Below the pieces are notes generated by a model. It worked only from the letters and a program-made list of their open reading frames with translations, was not told the DNA's origin and searched no databases. DNA of 49,314 nucleotides from Acidimicrobiaceae bacterium (GTDB lineage: Bacteria; Actinomycetota; Acidimicrobiia; Acidimicrobiales; Ilumatobacteraceae). The stretch is from the NCBI GenBank assembly GCA_003569125.1, contig BGOG01000003.1:1-49314 (forward strand). Direction: 5' to 3'. The translations under genes and the position numbers were made by a program. Below are positions 40,101 through 49,313 of the stretch, piece after piece (the first letter of the stretch is position 1; each line of letters starts with the position of its first letter).

Positions 40101-40521
40101 GCGCCGTGTTCGAAGCGCCTTGCCCGGCGAGTGCATCGACGAGTCGCGCCGTGCGAATTCGATCATTACGCAATTCCCATAACGCATCTTTGGCGCTGAT
40201 TATTTGTTGCAAGGCGAGCTCTGATGTCTCCGTTTGAACCCCAGCGGACTGCTCGACGGCTTGTTCGTATCCTGCGACAACCGCATCCAATTGGTCGAGT
40301 CGCGAAATCATCGCGGCGACCAATTGATGGTTATCTGCCAAACAAAACTGACCCGCGTCGCCCCGCAATAGTACGTCGGCTTGGGTCACAAGTTTTGATA
40401 GTGCTTCAATTTTGTTTTCGGCACCTTGATTGACGGCTTGATCTAACAGATCAAGAATCTCGTTCGAGGTGGGCGTTGCGCGCCGCGTCGGACGGCTCAG
40501 CACGCAGATAATTCCGCACAT
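37116..40521 (-). CDS. glmS: Enlarged glutamine-fructose-6-phosphate aminotransferase (GlmS type), with two frameshifts
   Basis: Makes glucosamine-6-phosphate for the cell wall. The corrected length is about 1135 residues, nearly twice the usual 600. It opens MCGI (nucleophile Cys2), but RGRDSAG comes at 160-166 instead of about 26, so roughly 135 residues are inserted. AHTRW (253-257), LNGDVDNH (289-296) and Asp314 follow. SIS 1 (about 516-635) has ISQSGTTTDTNRTVDLARA (571-575 for ISQSG) and VASTKAF. SIS 2 starts near 693 with KLSELCY. AKTVTV (935-940) matches the normal GlmS end, yet 195 further residues follow. Missing bases at GG 38520-38521 and AA 39546-39547 split the gene; corrected joins read IPDALVEVLETRPAI and VSGDLATTASLSDAF. 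Neighbours glmM and acpS support the role. Confidence 0.88.
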
Positions 40522-40543
40522 GTTCTCTAGTCTACTTTCGCGA

Positions 40544-41878
40544 TCAACCTAGACGGGCAGAAATCACTGCAACAAGCGTTGTTGCGACGGATTCGGCGAT
40601 TTCATATTCTCGAGCTTCAACCATCACACGCACGACGGGTTCAGTGCCACTCGATCGCACCAGCACACGACCATTATCGGCCAGAATTTTTTCTGCGGCC
40701 GCTATTTCGGTGGCGAAAATTTGAGCAACATTGTCAGCAAGTTTGGCAACACGTATATTTTTCAACACCTGCGGAAAACTCGTCATCGCATTGTTTGCAA
40801 TCTGGCTGAACAACTGTGCGGAGCTCGCAATCAGCGCAGACAACCGAATCGCCGCCAGCAAGCCGTCACCCGTTGTTGCGAGGTCGTGGTAGATAATGTG
40901 TCCGCTTTGCTCTCCGCCGAGCGAAAGATCATTTTCTTGGATAGCAATCAACACCGACCTGTCGCCGACAGGAGTTGTAATCACTTCAATTGCCGATTTT
41001 TGCATCGCTTGGTGAAAACCAATATTCGTCATCACGGTTACGGCAACCTTGTTGTTTCGCAGCGTGCCCATGCGTTTCATATCTTGAGCGCTGATCGCAA
41101 TCAAATGATCGCCGTCGACTATCGACCCGACATCATCGATTGCAATCAGTCGATCACCATCACCGTCAAAAGCGACACCCAGATCGGCCTTGACTTTTTT
41201 GACCGTTTCAATCAACTCGGCCGGGTTCGTTGCGCCGCATTGGTGATTAATATTCGTGCCGTTCGGCGAGTTGTTAATTGTTGACACCTTTGCACCAAGC
41301 GCAACGAAAACGACCGAAGCAACTTCACTCATCGCACCGTTGGCACAATCCAAGGCGATGTGTAATTTTGCCAACGCATTTTTTGGCAAACTGGCGATCA
41401 ACGCCGCGCAATATCGCTGCAAATACTCAGGATGCGACACAGCAAGATTTTTAGAAAGTACTGGCTCTGGCTCGCCGGCGAGTTCTCGCGCTAGTTCACC
41501 AGCTAGTTCAAGTTCGATCTGCGATTCTTGTTCGTCTGTAAGTTTGCGCCCGCCCCGCCCGAATATTTTCACGCCATTATCGGTGTACAAGTTATGTGAG
41601 GCAGTAATCGCCAATGACACGACATCGCTCGACGCGGCAGCAAAAGCAATTGCTGGAGTCGGGGCGACACCCATTAAATGAACTTCAATACCGAGTTCGC
41701 TAAACGACTGGGCGATTGCAGTCTCGAGCGCCGGGCCCGACTCGCGAGTATCACGGCCGATTACCACGAGTTGACATCGCAAAACTTTTGCCGCAGCCCG
41801 AGCGAGCGCGGCAACATAACTTGTCGTTAGTTCGGTGCCGAATTCTCCACGAACGCCATCTGTTCCAAATTTCAACAT
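40544..41878 (-). CDS. glmM: Phosphoglucosamine mutase
   Basis: Interconverts glucosamine-6- and -1-phosphate, the step after GlmS towards UDP-GlcNAc. It has 444 residues: KFGTDGVRGEFG, the phosphoserine site ITASHNLYTDNGVK (Ser94), the metal loop FDGDGDRLIAID, GGEQSGHIIYHD and a C-terminal VRSSGTEPVVRVMVEA. The residue after ASHN is Leu instead of the usual Pro, a minor oddity. It precedes glmS by 22 bp and follows the rpsI gene by 81 bp. The gene is intact and starts with ATG at 41878. Confidence 0.95.
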   Translation of the reverse strand: MLKFGTDGVRGEFGTELTTSYVAALARAAAKVLRCQLVVIGRDTRESGPALETAIAQSFSELGIEVHLMGVAPTPAIAFAAASSDVVSLAITASHNLYTDNGVKIFGRGGRKLTDEQESQIELELAGELARELAGEPEPVLSKNLAVSHPEYLQRYCAALIASLPKNALAKLHIALDCANGAMSEVASVVFVALGAKVSTINNSPNGTNINHQCGATNPAELIETVKKVKADLGVAFDGDGDRLIAIDDVGSIVDGDHLIAISAQDMKRMGTLRNNKVAVTVMTNIGFHQAMQKSAIEVITTPVGDRSVLIAIQENDLSLGGEQSGHIIYHDLATTGDGLLAAIRLSALIASSAQLFSQIANNAMTSFPQVLKNIRVAKLADNVAQIFATEIAAAEKILADNGRVLVRSSGTEPVVRVMVEAREYEIAESVATTLVAVISARLG

Positions 41879-41959
41879 TTAATTACCTGCTGTTTCTAGC
41901 ACGCATAACTAAAACTTGATTTGCCAGCACGGCACGACCCATGCTTTTTAAAAAGCGGA

Positions 41960-42355
41960 TTAACGCTTGGTGTACTGCGGCGCCTTGCGCGCCTTTTTGA
42001 GGCCGTATTTCTTGCTCTCTTTGCGACGCGAGTCACGAGTCAACAAGCCGGCCTTCTTCAGCGCGAGTCGTTGTTCTGGATCAAGTTCGACGATTGCTCG
42101 AGCGATTGCCATGCGCAACGCACCAGATTGCCCGGCGATGCCACCACCAATGATGTCGGCATCGATGTCGTAGGCGCCAACCATGTTGGCAACTCGCAAC
42201 GCTTCGGTCGAAGAGTTGCGTTGCACTTCAGACGGAAAATATTCTTCGAACACGCGGTCGTTTATCGTTACGATGCCTGTTCCTGGTCGCAAGCGGGCGC
42301 GACAGATCGCATGCTTGCGTCGACCTGTTGTTTGAGTGAGTGGCTTTGTTCCCAC
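41960..42355 (-). CDS. rpsI: 30S ribosomal protein uS9
   Basis: 131 residues. Family blocks are GRRKHAICRARLRPGTG, GQSGALRMAIARAIVELDPE and the basic tail ending KAPQYTKR, which reaches the P-site tRNA. Follows rplM by 29 bp, the classic L13-S9 pair. Confidence 0.97.
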   Translation of the reverse strand: MGTKPLTQTTGRRKHAICRARLRPGTGIVTINDRVFEEYFPSEVQRNSSTEALRVANMVGAYDIDADIIGGGIAGQSGALRMAIARAIVELDPEQRLALKKAGLLTRDSRRKESKKYGLKKARKAPQYTKR

Positions 42356-42384
42356 GAGTTTGTCTCTTTTCTCTGATGCTCGGC

Positions 42385-42831
42385 TCAGCGAGCCTTGGCG
42401 TGTGGAAGCTCAAGCACTTTTGGTGATTGCGCTGCGTGCGGATGTTCTGCACCTGGATAAACCTGCAACTTGCTCAACATCTCGCGACCGAGAGTTCCCT
42501 TTGGCAACATTCCACGAATTGAACGACGAATTGCATCACCAGGTTTGCGGTCTAGAAGATGTGCGTATGTTTCTGATTTCAAACCACCTGGATAACCAGA
42601 GTAGTCATAGACCATTTCACGATCGGCTTTGCCAGAAGTGAGAACTATTTTTGAGGCGTTGATGATCACAACATGATCGCCAGTGTCCATACTTGGTGTG
42701 TACATCGGTTTGTGTTTGCCACGAAGCAAAGTTGCAGTCTCTGTGCAGAGACGACCGAGCACGAGACCTTCAGCGTCAATTAGATGCCAAGCACGCTTGA
42801 CGTCGGCTGGTTTTGCAGAATATGTACGCAT
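42385..42831 (-). CDS. rplM: 50S ribosomal protein uL13
   Basis: 148 residues from the ATG at 42829-42831: MRTYSAKPADVKRAWHLIDA, GRLCTETATLLRGKHKP and MLPKGTLGREML. A longer frame adds an upstream leader that does not look like L13, so the chosen start is the family one. A 123-bp gap before it, after truA, holds no supported gene; it may carry a leader or promoter. Confidence 0.96.
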   Translation of the reverse strand: MRTYSAKPADVKRAWHLIDAEGLVLGRLCTETATLLRGKHKPMYTPSMDTGDHVVIINASKIVLTSGKADREMVYDYSGYPGGLKSETYAHLLDRKPGDAIRRSIRGMLPKGTLGREMLSKLQVYPGAEHPHAAQSPKVLELPHAKAR

Positions 42832-42954
42832 AAAAAGTTCCTTGAAATTTAGAATTAGCAACCGCCAGAGGGCTCTTCGCACTCGTTTAAACGGCTTCAT
42901 AATGATACGGCCGAAACCAGCCAAATAACAATCGGCCCAACAAAAATATGGGCT

Positions 42955-43767
42955 TTAGAGAGTAATCCCAGCGCCTGGATATCCGACCTCGACCAAACAC
43001 AAGCCTTGCGGTGGCGCCAATTGCGAAGCCTCAGCCCGATCGCCCGAGCGAATCAAAGTCATCATGTCGCTACTTGGTCGCTTGCCGACACCGATATCAA
43101 CAAAAGTACCAACCAATGACCTGACCATCTGATGACAAAAAGCATTGGCCCTGATGTCGAAAGTAAAAATACCATCTCCCCTGCTGCGCCAAGTCGCCTG
43201 CATCACACAACGCTTTAACGAAATTTCGCGGACTTCAGACTCGTCGGTCTCTGGGCCTTCGAGGTCGGGCTCAAGATCTTGCTTTGGCCGACGACAAAAC
43301 GCGGAGAAATCATGCGTTCCAATTATCGGGTCACAAGCCAACTGCAGAGCCCGCAAGTTGAGTTGTGCGGTCACATGCCATGAAGTGCCGACTAAAAATG
43401 GATCCGGATACTCGGCGTTGTAGATCGTGTATTGATAGTGCCGCCAAATCGCCGAGAACCTCGCGTGAAAATCGTTGCTCGCCCAAGATGCATCTCGAAC
43501 AATGATCTCGGGTCCACACATCGAATTCAATTGCTTTTGCAAAATGATCAGATCCACATCGTCACGCAAATCACAACTAACTACTTGGCCTCTTGCATGC
43601 ACGCCCGTGTCGGTTCGGCCTGCCGAGACTACGGCTACTGGTCGTTGAAAGATTTGCTGCAATGCCCCACCGAGTGTGCCGGCAATCGTCGCAACACCAG
43701 GATTAATAGCAAAGCCATGAAATTTCGATCCGTTGTATGCGACGACGAATCGTGCTCGACGCATCAC
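42955..43767 (-). CDS. truA: tRNA pseudouridine38-40 synthase
   Basis: Isomerises U38-U40 in the tRNA anticodon arm. 270 residues with VAYNGSKFHGFA, the catalytic Asp53 in AGRTDTGVHARGQV, HARFSAIWRHYQY and ANAFCHQMVRSLVGT. Starts with ATG at 43767, 18 bp after rplQ. Placement between rplQ and rplM is common in bacteria. Confidence 0.95.
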   Translation of the reverse strand: MMRRARFVVAYNGSKFHGFAINPGVATIAGTLGGALQQIFQRPVAVVSAGRTDTGVHARGQVVSCDLRDDVDLIILQKQLNSMCGPEIIVRDASWASNDFHARFSAIWRHYQYTIYNAEYPDPFLVGTSWHVTAQLNLRALQLACDPIIGTHDFSAFCRRPKQDLEPDLEGPETDESEVREISLKRCVMQATWRSRGDGIFTFDIRANAFCHQMVRSLVGTFVDIGVGKRPSSDMMTLIRSGDRAEASQLAPPQGLCLVEVGYPGAGITL

Positions 43768-43785
43768 CGATGCTCTTTTTTCGAA

Positions 43786-44157
43786 CTAGATAAGTTCGAT
43801 GCGCGCCATTGGCGCATTGTCACCGTGGCGTGGGCCAAGCTTCAAGATTCGAAGATATCCGCCGTTGCGCTCCGTGTATCGAGGCGCTACAACATTGACG
43901 AGTTTGTTCGTCATTTCTTTGTCGCGAAGGTAACTCTGAATCTGACGAATGCGATGCACTCGCATCGGGCTGGTGCCCTGGGCTTTCTTGGCCTTGGTGA
44001 TCAACTTCTCGGCGATTGGACGAAGTGCTTTTGCTTTTGTTTCGGTCGTAACGATGCCTTCAGCAGCGAACAGCGACGAAGCCAAGTTGGCCATCATCAA
44101 TCTTTCGTGCGACGAGCTTCCACCGAAACTTGGTCCGCGGCGTGGTCTTCCTGGCAT
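43786..44157 (-). CDS. rplQ: 50S ribosomal protein bL17
   Basis: 123 residues: MPGRPRRGPSFGGSSSHERL, ANLASSLFAAEGIVTTETKAK and LRPIAEKLITKAK. Follows rpoA by 60 bp, the usual alpha-L17 pair. Confidence 0.97.
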   Translation of the reverse strand: MPGRPRRGPSFGGSSSHERLMMANLASSLFAAEGIVTTETKAKALRPIAEKLITKAKKAQGTSPMRVHRIRQIQSYLRDKEMTNKLVNVVAPRYTERNGGYLRILKLGPRHGDNAPMARIELI

Positions 44158-44217
44158 AGTAAATCGTCTCCTTAATTAATTAAATTCAGTTGGCTTTTTG
44201 GCAAAAATCTCGTTGGC

Positions 44218-45150
44218 TCAGATGCGCAACGAGAGTCCTCGCTCATCAAGTTTTTGTTTGATCTCATCAAGGCTCTTTTGGCCAAAGTTGGTGATGTTCA
44301 TCAAGTCTTCTTCTGAGCGGGTCAGCAACTCGCCGATTGTGTGAACTTGTCCGCGCTTCAAGCAGTTTCGTGGTCGCTCTGAAAGGTCGAGGTCTTCAAT
44401 CGGCATATCTAGATCGCCAGTACCACTCGAGTAACCGACCACTTCGCCGAGTTCAAGACCCATTGGCTCTAAAGTCAGATTCGCCACGAGATCAACCAGT
44501 GAACGCAATGTTGCACCTGCCGAGGCAAGTGAATCAATCGGTGTGATCGATCCGTCTGTCTCGATGTCGATAACGAGTTTGTCGTAATTAGTTGACTGCT
44601 CGACACGAGTTGGCTCTACTTCGAAAGTAACTCGACGAATCGGTGAGAAAATCGCATCAATTGGGATGATCCCGATTGTCTTGCGAGCGCCATCACGATC
44701 TGACGACATGTAGCCCTTGCCGCGCTCAACCGTAAGGTCAAACACGAGCTTGCCTTTTGCCGAAAGAGTGGCGATTTTTTGCGACTTGTTGAGAATCTCG
44801 ACATCTGGCGGACATTGAATGTCACCGGCTGTGAGCTCCATTGGTCCTTTTACGTCTACATGAAGCGCAATTGGCTCGTCTGATGTAGACACAAGAACGA
44901 TGTCTTTCAAATTCAAAATGATCTCGGTGACATCTTGTGTCACGCCTTCAATCGTGTCGAATTCGTGCAGAGCAGATTCAAACTTTACAGAAGTGATCGC
45001 CGCTCCAGGAATGGACGACAACAACATACGGCGCAATGAGTTGCCGATTGTGTGACCAAGACCTGGTTCTAGTGGACCAACCGAAAATTTCTGACGGTTG
45101 TTTTCTGGTGAGCCGATTGGTTCGACTGTCGGGCGCTGGATTACAAGCAT
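44218..45150 (-). CDS. rpoA: RNA polymerase alpha subunit
   Basis: 310 residues. The N-terminal assembly domain has GLGHTIGNSLRRMLLSSIPG and EFDTIEGVTQDVTEIILNLK. A linker leads to the C-terminal domain (about 240-310) with NCLKRGQVHTIGELLTRSEEDLMNITNFG in pieces, which contacts UP elements and activators. Starts with ATG at 45150, 30 bp after rpsD. Confidence 0.97.
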   Translation of the reverse strand: MLVIQRPTVEPIGSPENNRQKFSVGPLEPGLGHTIGNSLRRMLLSSIPGAAITSVKFESALHEFDTIEGVTQDVTEIILNLKDIVLVSTSDEPIALHVDVKGPMELTAGDIQCPPDVEILNKSQKIATLSAKGKLVFDLTVERGKGYMSSDRDGARKTIGIIPIDAIFSPIRRVTFEVEPTRVEQSTNYDKLVIDIETDGSITPIDSLASAGATLRSLVDLVANLTLEPMGLELGEVVGYSSGTGDLDMPIEDLDLSERPRNCLKRGQVHTIGELLTRSEEDLMNITNFGQKSLDEIKQKLDERGLSLRI

Positions 45151-45180
45151 GATTTCTCCTTAGACCATTCTTTTTTGGGG

Positions 45181-45798
45181 TTACTTTGAATAAAGCTCAA
45201 CGATTAATTGCTCACGAACTGGCACGTCAATTTGCTCGCGCACTGGCAACTCGCGGACGGTCACCTGTTTGCCGGCTTCTGCAACATCGATCCAACCGAC
45301 CATTTTGCGACCGAGCGTGTCAATGTTGTGTTGGATGATGATCATGTTGCTCGCCTTTTCGGAGAGCGACACAACTTCACCTTTTTGCAATGTGTACGAG
45401 GCGATGTCGACTCGCTTGCCATCAACTTTGATCAACCCGTGGCTGACAAACTGGCGGGCCTGCGGACGTGATGCAGCCCAACCGGCGCGATAGACGACAT
45501 TGTCAAGACGCAATTCGAGCAGACGCAACAAGTTCTCACCCGTTGGGCCGGTCAAACGCACTGACTTCTCGTAGAGATTACGAAACTGTCGCTCAAGCAA
45601 ACCGTAGATGTATTTTGCCTTCTGCTTTTCTTGCAACTGTGCGAGATACTCGCTGCCCGCACCTTTACGACGAGAGCGACCGTGGTGACCTGGTGGAAAG
45701 GGACGACGCTCGAGAGCCTTCGAGCCTTTTGTGTTTTCAAAAACATTGACACCAAGACGGCGAGAAATTCGAACTTTTGGACCTGTATATCGAGCCAT
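45181..45798 (-). CDS. rpsD: 30S ribosomal protein uS4
   Basis: 205 residues: MARYTGPKVRISRRLGVNVF, RLDNVVYRAGWAASRPQARQ and the S4 RNA-binding block SHGLIKVDGKRVDIASY. The N-terminus has no zinc-binding cysteines, i.e. the C-minus form. In E. coli S4 represses its own operon. Follows rpsK by 3 bp. Confidence 0.97.
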   Translation of the reverse strand: MARYTGPKVRISRRLGVNVFENTKGSKALERRPFPPGHHGRSRRKGAGSEYLAQLQEKQKAKYIYGLLERQFRNLYEKSVRLTGPTGENLLRLLELRLDNVVYRAGWAASRPQARQFVSHGLIKVDGKRVDIASYTLQKGEVVSLSEKASNMIIIQHNIDTLGRKMVGWIDVAEAGKQVTVRELPVREQIDVPVREQLIVELYSK

Positions 45799-45801
45799 GA
45801 C

Positions 45802-46197
45802 TTATGGCCTCTTTCGCTTTGGCGCAAGACAGCCGTTGTGTGGAACCGGAGAGACATCTTTGATGCCAGAAACTTCTATGCCGAGATTTTGAATCTGACG
45901 CAACGCAGTGTCACGACCAGAGCCCGGGCCTTTGACGCGAACTTCGGCGCGACGAAGACCAAGCTCCATTGCTGCGCGTCCTGCTTTTTCTGCCGCCATC
46001 TGCGCGGCGAACGGTGTTGACTTTCGTGAACCGCTGAAACCAACTCCACCGGATGAAGCCCACGAAATTACGTTGCCTTCTGTATCGGTGATCGAAACGA
46101 TTGTGTTGTTGAAAGAACTCTTGATGTGCACAATGCCGGTTGCGACATTGCGACGCTCGCGCTTGCGCTTGCGGGTTTTTGGTTTTGGATCAGCCAT
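45802..46197 (-). CDS. rpsK: 30S ribosomal protein uS11
   Basis: 131 residues: [60 protein letters not shown] and [13 protein letters not shown] at the end. Lies 2 bp after rpsM. Confidence 0.97.
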   Translation of the reverse strand: MADPKPKTRKRKRERRNVATGIVHIKSSFNNTIVSITDTEGNVISWASSGGVGFSGSRKSTPFAAQMAAEKAGRAAMELGLRRAEVRVKGPGSGRDTALRQIQNLGIEVSGIKDVSPVPHNGCLAPKRKRP

Positions 46198-46199
46198 GT

Positions 46200-46580
46200 T
46201 TACTTCCTCACTGCCATTTTCTTGTTAGCGACCGTCTTCTTCGGGCCTTTTCGTGTGCGTGCATTTGTATGCGTGCGCTGACCACGAACTGGTAGTCCTT
46301 TACGATGACGAGTGCCTTGGTATGAACCAATTTCAATTTTGCGTTTTATGTCTGTCTGCACATTGCGACGACGATCACCTTCAACGCTGAGATTGTTCTC
46401 GATGAACATACGAATCTTGTTGACCTCAGAGTCGGTCAGATCACGCACGCGAGTGTCTGGGTTGATGCCAGTTTCGCTGCAAAGTTTTTTCGCGGTTACG
46501 CGACCAATACCAAAGATATAGGTCAGACCTATCTCTAGGCGCTTCTCGCGCGGAATGTCGACTCCTGAAATACGTGCCAT
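46200..46580 (-). CDS. rpsM: 30S ribosomal protein uS13
   Basis: 126 residues: [53 protein letters not shown] and the basic tail. Follows rpmJ by 14 bp. Confidence 0.97.
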   Translation of the reverse strand: MARISGVDIPREKRLEIGLTYIFGIGRVTAKKLCSETGINPDTRVRDLTDSEVNKIRMFIENNLSVEGDRRRNVQTDIKRKIEIGSYQGTRHRKGLPVRGQRTHTNARTRKGPKKTVANKKMAVRK

Positions 46581-46594
46581 CTTGTCTCTCTCGC

Positions 46595-46708
46595 TCAGCC
46601 TTGACGTTGCTTATGACGTGGGTTTTCGCAGATCACCATTACGCGACCGTGCCGACGGATAATCTTGCACTTCTCGCATATTTTTTTAACGCTGGTTCTT
46701 ACTTTCAC
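46595..46708 (-). CDS. rpmJ: 50S ribosomal protein bL36
   Basis: A 37-residue protein, opening [17 protein letters not shown] with GTG start at 46708 and ending RHKQRQG. Cys11, Cys14, Cys27 and His32 form the zinc-ribbon set, so this is the zinc-binding form. Placed between infA and rpsM as in most bacteria. Confidence 0.95.
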   Translation of the reverse strand: MKVRTSVKKICEKCKIIRRHGRVMVICENPRHKQRQG

Positions 46709-46725
46709 TGCACGCCTTCTTGTCG

Positions 46726-46950
46726 TTATTTAAATCGGTAAGTAATACGACCCCTTGTGAGGTCATATGGTGTTAGTTCTACTTGCACTTTGTCGCCAGG
46801 AAGAATTCGAATGTAATTCATTCGCATCTTTCCTGAAATGTGAGCCAAGACGGTGTGTCCGTTTTCAAGCTCAACTCGAAACATTGCGTTGGGTAGGGAT
46901 TCAGTAATCTTGCCTTCCAGCACGATCGCATCTTCCTTATTTTTGGGCAA
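46726..46950 (-). CDS. infA: Translation initiation factor IF-1
   Basis: 74 residues, an OB-fold protein binding the ribosomal A site in initiation: [40 protein letters not shown] and [11 protein letters not shown]. The start codon is TTG at 46950, with a GGAG Shine-Dalgarno nearby. It opens the infA-rpmJ-rpsM-rpsK-rpsD-rpoA block. Confidence 0.96.
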   Translation of the reverse strand: MPKNKEDAIVLEGKITESLPNAMFRVELENGHTVLAHISGKMRMNYIRILPGDKVQVELTPYDLTRGRITYRFK

Positions 46951-47113
46951 AGTTTCTCCGAACTATTTCTGTTTTGTTACATTTACGACCCGACGATCAG
47001 ATGATCGTTTAGGGCGACTTGTCACGCTATCGCCCCGAGTTGTCGCTCTCAAACCCCCGAGATATAACGAATTCAAACGAATTACAACAGACCTAGAAAC
47101 TGCGGGTGCTTGA
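46951..47113 (-). promoter_or_regulatory. Leader region of infA: candidate promoter and two stem-loops
   Basis: No gene is seen; map is often here in actinobacteria. On the minus strand a TTGTAA (47082-47087) and TATATC (47061-47066) could be a promoter, but the 15-bp spacer is short. Downstream are two stems: GGGCGA (47012-47017) with TCGCCC (47030-47035), and ACGATCA (46993-46999) with TGATCGT (47002-47008). No T-run follows, so they do not look like an intrinsic terminator. Confidence 0.35.
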
Positions 47114-47770
47114 TTATTTGCCCGATTCAACCACCGACTTAAGCCGACCAAAGACTTCATCAGGCGACCCGACCCCGTCTACTACATACAGCGACCCGCG
47201 CCCGTGATAGAAGTTAATTAACGGGGCCGTTTGAGCCTCATAAACGTCAAGTCGATGATTGATCGCCTGCTGGGTGTCATCGGTGCGCTGGACAACGGCT
47301 CCGCCGCACTTCTCACAAGTCCACGGCTTTGGTTCGTTTTTTGACGCCGTGTAGTTGGTCGAGCATGATTCACAGACACGACGACTAGAGAGTCGAACCA
47401 GAACGATTTCTCGGGCGACATCTAAATCAATCACAAACCCGACTGGTCGCGCCTCGGTCAACGAGTCAAAGGCCGAAGCCTGCCCAACCGTACGTGGAAA
47501 CCCGTCTAGAACATAACCAGCTAGACGCGCATCTTCTTGCCCGATGCGACCTTGAACCAAAGAAACCATCAAGTCGTCATCGACAAGTTCACCACGATCT
47601 AAAACGGCTTTGGCTGCTCGTCCAACAACCGAGTTTTGCTTCACTGCAGTGCGCAACATCTCGCCGGTCGAAATATGTGGCACGCCGAAATGCTCCGCGA
47701 GTCTTGCGCTTTGTGTTCCTTTGCCGGCACCCTGTCTGCCGAACATTATTATTCGCACTCCACCGCTCAT
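47114..47770 (-). CDS. adk: Adenylate kinase
   Basis: Interconverts ATP+AMP with 2 ADP. 218 residues: FGRQGAGKGTQSARLAEHFG (P-loop), ISTGEMLRTAVKQN, GYVLDGFPRTVGQA and a zinc-type lid with CESCSTNY and CEKCGG (four Cys). The zinc lid is usual in Gram-positives. Lies 59 bp after secY. Confidence 0.96.
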   Translation of the reverse strand: MSGGVRIIMFGRQGAGKGTQSARLAEHFGVPHISTGEMLRTAVKQNSVVGRAAKAVLDRGELVDDDLMVSLVQGRIGQEDARLAGYVLDGFPRTVGQASAFDSLTEARPVGFVIDLDVAREIVLVRLSSRRVCESCSTNYTASKNEPKPWTCEKCGGAVVQRTDDTQQAINHRLDVYEAQTAPLINFYHGRGSLYVVDGVGSPDEVFGRLKSVVESGK

Positions 47771-47829
47771 GAGATTTTATTCCGATCCTTGGCCAATAAA
47801 ACGTTGTTAAAAGTTACGTGTTTAGTGAA

Positions 47830-49149
47830 TTATTGCTTGAGGAAACCTTCATAATTGCGTTGCATTAACTGGCTGTCGATTTGGCGCATCAATTCGAGTG
47901 CCACGCCCACCGCGATCAACACGGTTGTTCCGGCAAACGGAAATGATGAAACTTTGCCGACCCATAACACGATGTACGGCAAGATCGCGATCACGGCGAC
48001 GAACGTCGCACCTGGCAAAGTGATGCGATTGACGGTCTTACCTAAAAATGATTCTGTCTGCTGACCAGGACGAATTCCGGGTACGAACCCACCTTGTTTG
48101 CGCAACTGGTCTGCCTGACGAATCGGATCAAAAGCGATTGAGTTATAAAAGTATGCGAACGCGATGATCAAAAGCCCAAAAACTGTGACATACATCAAAT
48201 TCTGACTATTAATAAGGTATTGATCGACGAACCTGGCAATCGACCCGCGCCAACCCTCACCGCTACCGAGCATGTTCGACATCAAAACTGGCAACAATAA
48301 AACCGAACTGGCGAAAATAATCGGCACAACACCCGACTGGTTTACTTTCAACGGAATGTAAGTGTTTTGGCCGCCATACATTTTTCGACCTACCACCCGT
48401 TTGGCAAATTGCACGGGTATGCGCCGTTGACCAAGTTCGACTCGCACAACAGCGATGATGATGCCAATCGAAAGTGCCACCAAAATAATGAACACGAGAG
48501 TTTTTCGTGTCTGTAGCAACGAATAATAGTTATAAGGCAAACCACTGACAACCGACGCGAAAATAACCATCGACATACCGTTGCCGATGCCGCGTTGGCT
48601 GATTAGTTCACCCAACCACATCAACAATGCAGTACCGGCGACAAGTGACGGAATCACGAGCAAGGCGCGCGGCATAAACGGATCGAGCAACACGACATCC
48701 GGGGCTTTATTACTGGCACTAAAAAAAGCCGAACCGCGACCCTGACCAAAAATAAACGTCAATCCTGCACCTTGCAATGTTGCTATACCGATTGCTACGT
48801 AGCGGGTCCATTGTGTGATTTTGCGCTGACCTGTTGCGCCTTCTTGCTGCCACTCTTCAAGTTTTGGAATTACCACCGTGAGCACTTGCATGATGATGCT
48901 CGAAGTGATGTAAGGCATGATGCCGAGTGCAAAAATCGAAAAGCTACCGAATGCACCACCAGAAAACAGGTTTAAAAAGCCCAGTGCTCCCTGAGATTTG
49001 GATGCTTCTCGAAGTTGGCTGATCGCCTGAGAGTCAACCCCGGGCACGCGCAATGAACTGCCGAGGCGATAAATCGCCAGCATTGCAAGTGTGAACAGAA
49101 TCTTGCTTCGAAGATCTGCAACTTTAAAGATGTTGCTAATTTTTGCCAA
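47830..49149 (-). CDS. secY: Protein translocase subunit SecY
   Basis: Channel subunit of the Sec translocon. 439 residues with ten hydrophobic helices: IYRLGSSLRVPGVDS, SIFALGIMPYITSSIIMQVL, LISQRGIGNGMSMVIFASVV, NQSGVVPIIFASSVLLLP, DQLRKQGGFVPGIRPGQQTE and LMQRNYEGFLKQ at the end. ATG at 49149, 47 bp after rplO. Confidence 0.97.
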   Translation of the reverse strand: MAKISNIFKVADLRSKILFTLAMLAIYRLGSSLRVPGVDSQAISQLREASKSQGALGFLNLFSGGAFGSFSIFALGIMPYITSSIIMQVLTVVIPKLEEWQQEGATGQRKITQWTRYVAIGIATLQGAGLTFIFGQGRGSAFFSASNKAPDVVLLDPFMPRALLVIPSLVAGTALLMWLGELISQRGIGNGMSMVIFASVVSGLPYNYYSLLQTRKTLVFIILVALSIGIIIAVVRVELGQRRIPVQFAKRVVGRKMYGGQNTYIPLKVNQSGVVPIIFASSVLLLPVLMSNMLGSGEGWRGSIARFVDQYLINSQNLMYVTVFGLLIIAFAYFYNSIAFDPIRQADQLRKQGGFVPGIRPGQQTESFLGKTVNRITLPGATFVAVIAILPYIVLWVGKVSSFPFAGTTVLIAVGVALELMRQIDSQLMQRNYEGFLKQ

Positions 49150-49196
49150 GACATTGCCTCGCTATTTGTTGAGTGAGCCGAACCAAACGAACTGTA

Positions 49197-49313
49197 CTAG
49201 CGGTTAGTGAACTGACTGCCCTTGGCAGGTGGTCGAACGCCCCTAAATGTTGGAGGCAGAATTACAACAGATCCGCCGGCAGCAACAATTGCTTCTTGCG
49301 CCGACTTCGAAAC
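49197..49313 (-). CDS. rplO: 50S ribosomal protein uL15, C-terminal fragment
   Basis: The last 38 residues of L15 (VSKSAQEAIVAAGGSVVIL and beyond), ending KGSQFTNR with TAG at 49197-49199. The start lies beyond the right edge. Order rplO-secY-adk is standard. The short tail after the L15 core is slightly longer than usual. Confidence 0.9.
   Translation of the reverse strand, partial: VSKSAQEAIVAAGGSVVILPPTFRGVRPPAKGSQFTNR

Noticed and set aside
40721-41284. Plus-strand open frame of 187 codons in glmM
   Set aside because: Antisense shadow of intact glmM; it is His/Arg-rich and has no family text.
46951-47113. Remnant of map
   Set aside because: All frames were read by eye; no methionine aminopeptidase motif or metal-site residues are left, and the gap is only 163 bp.
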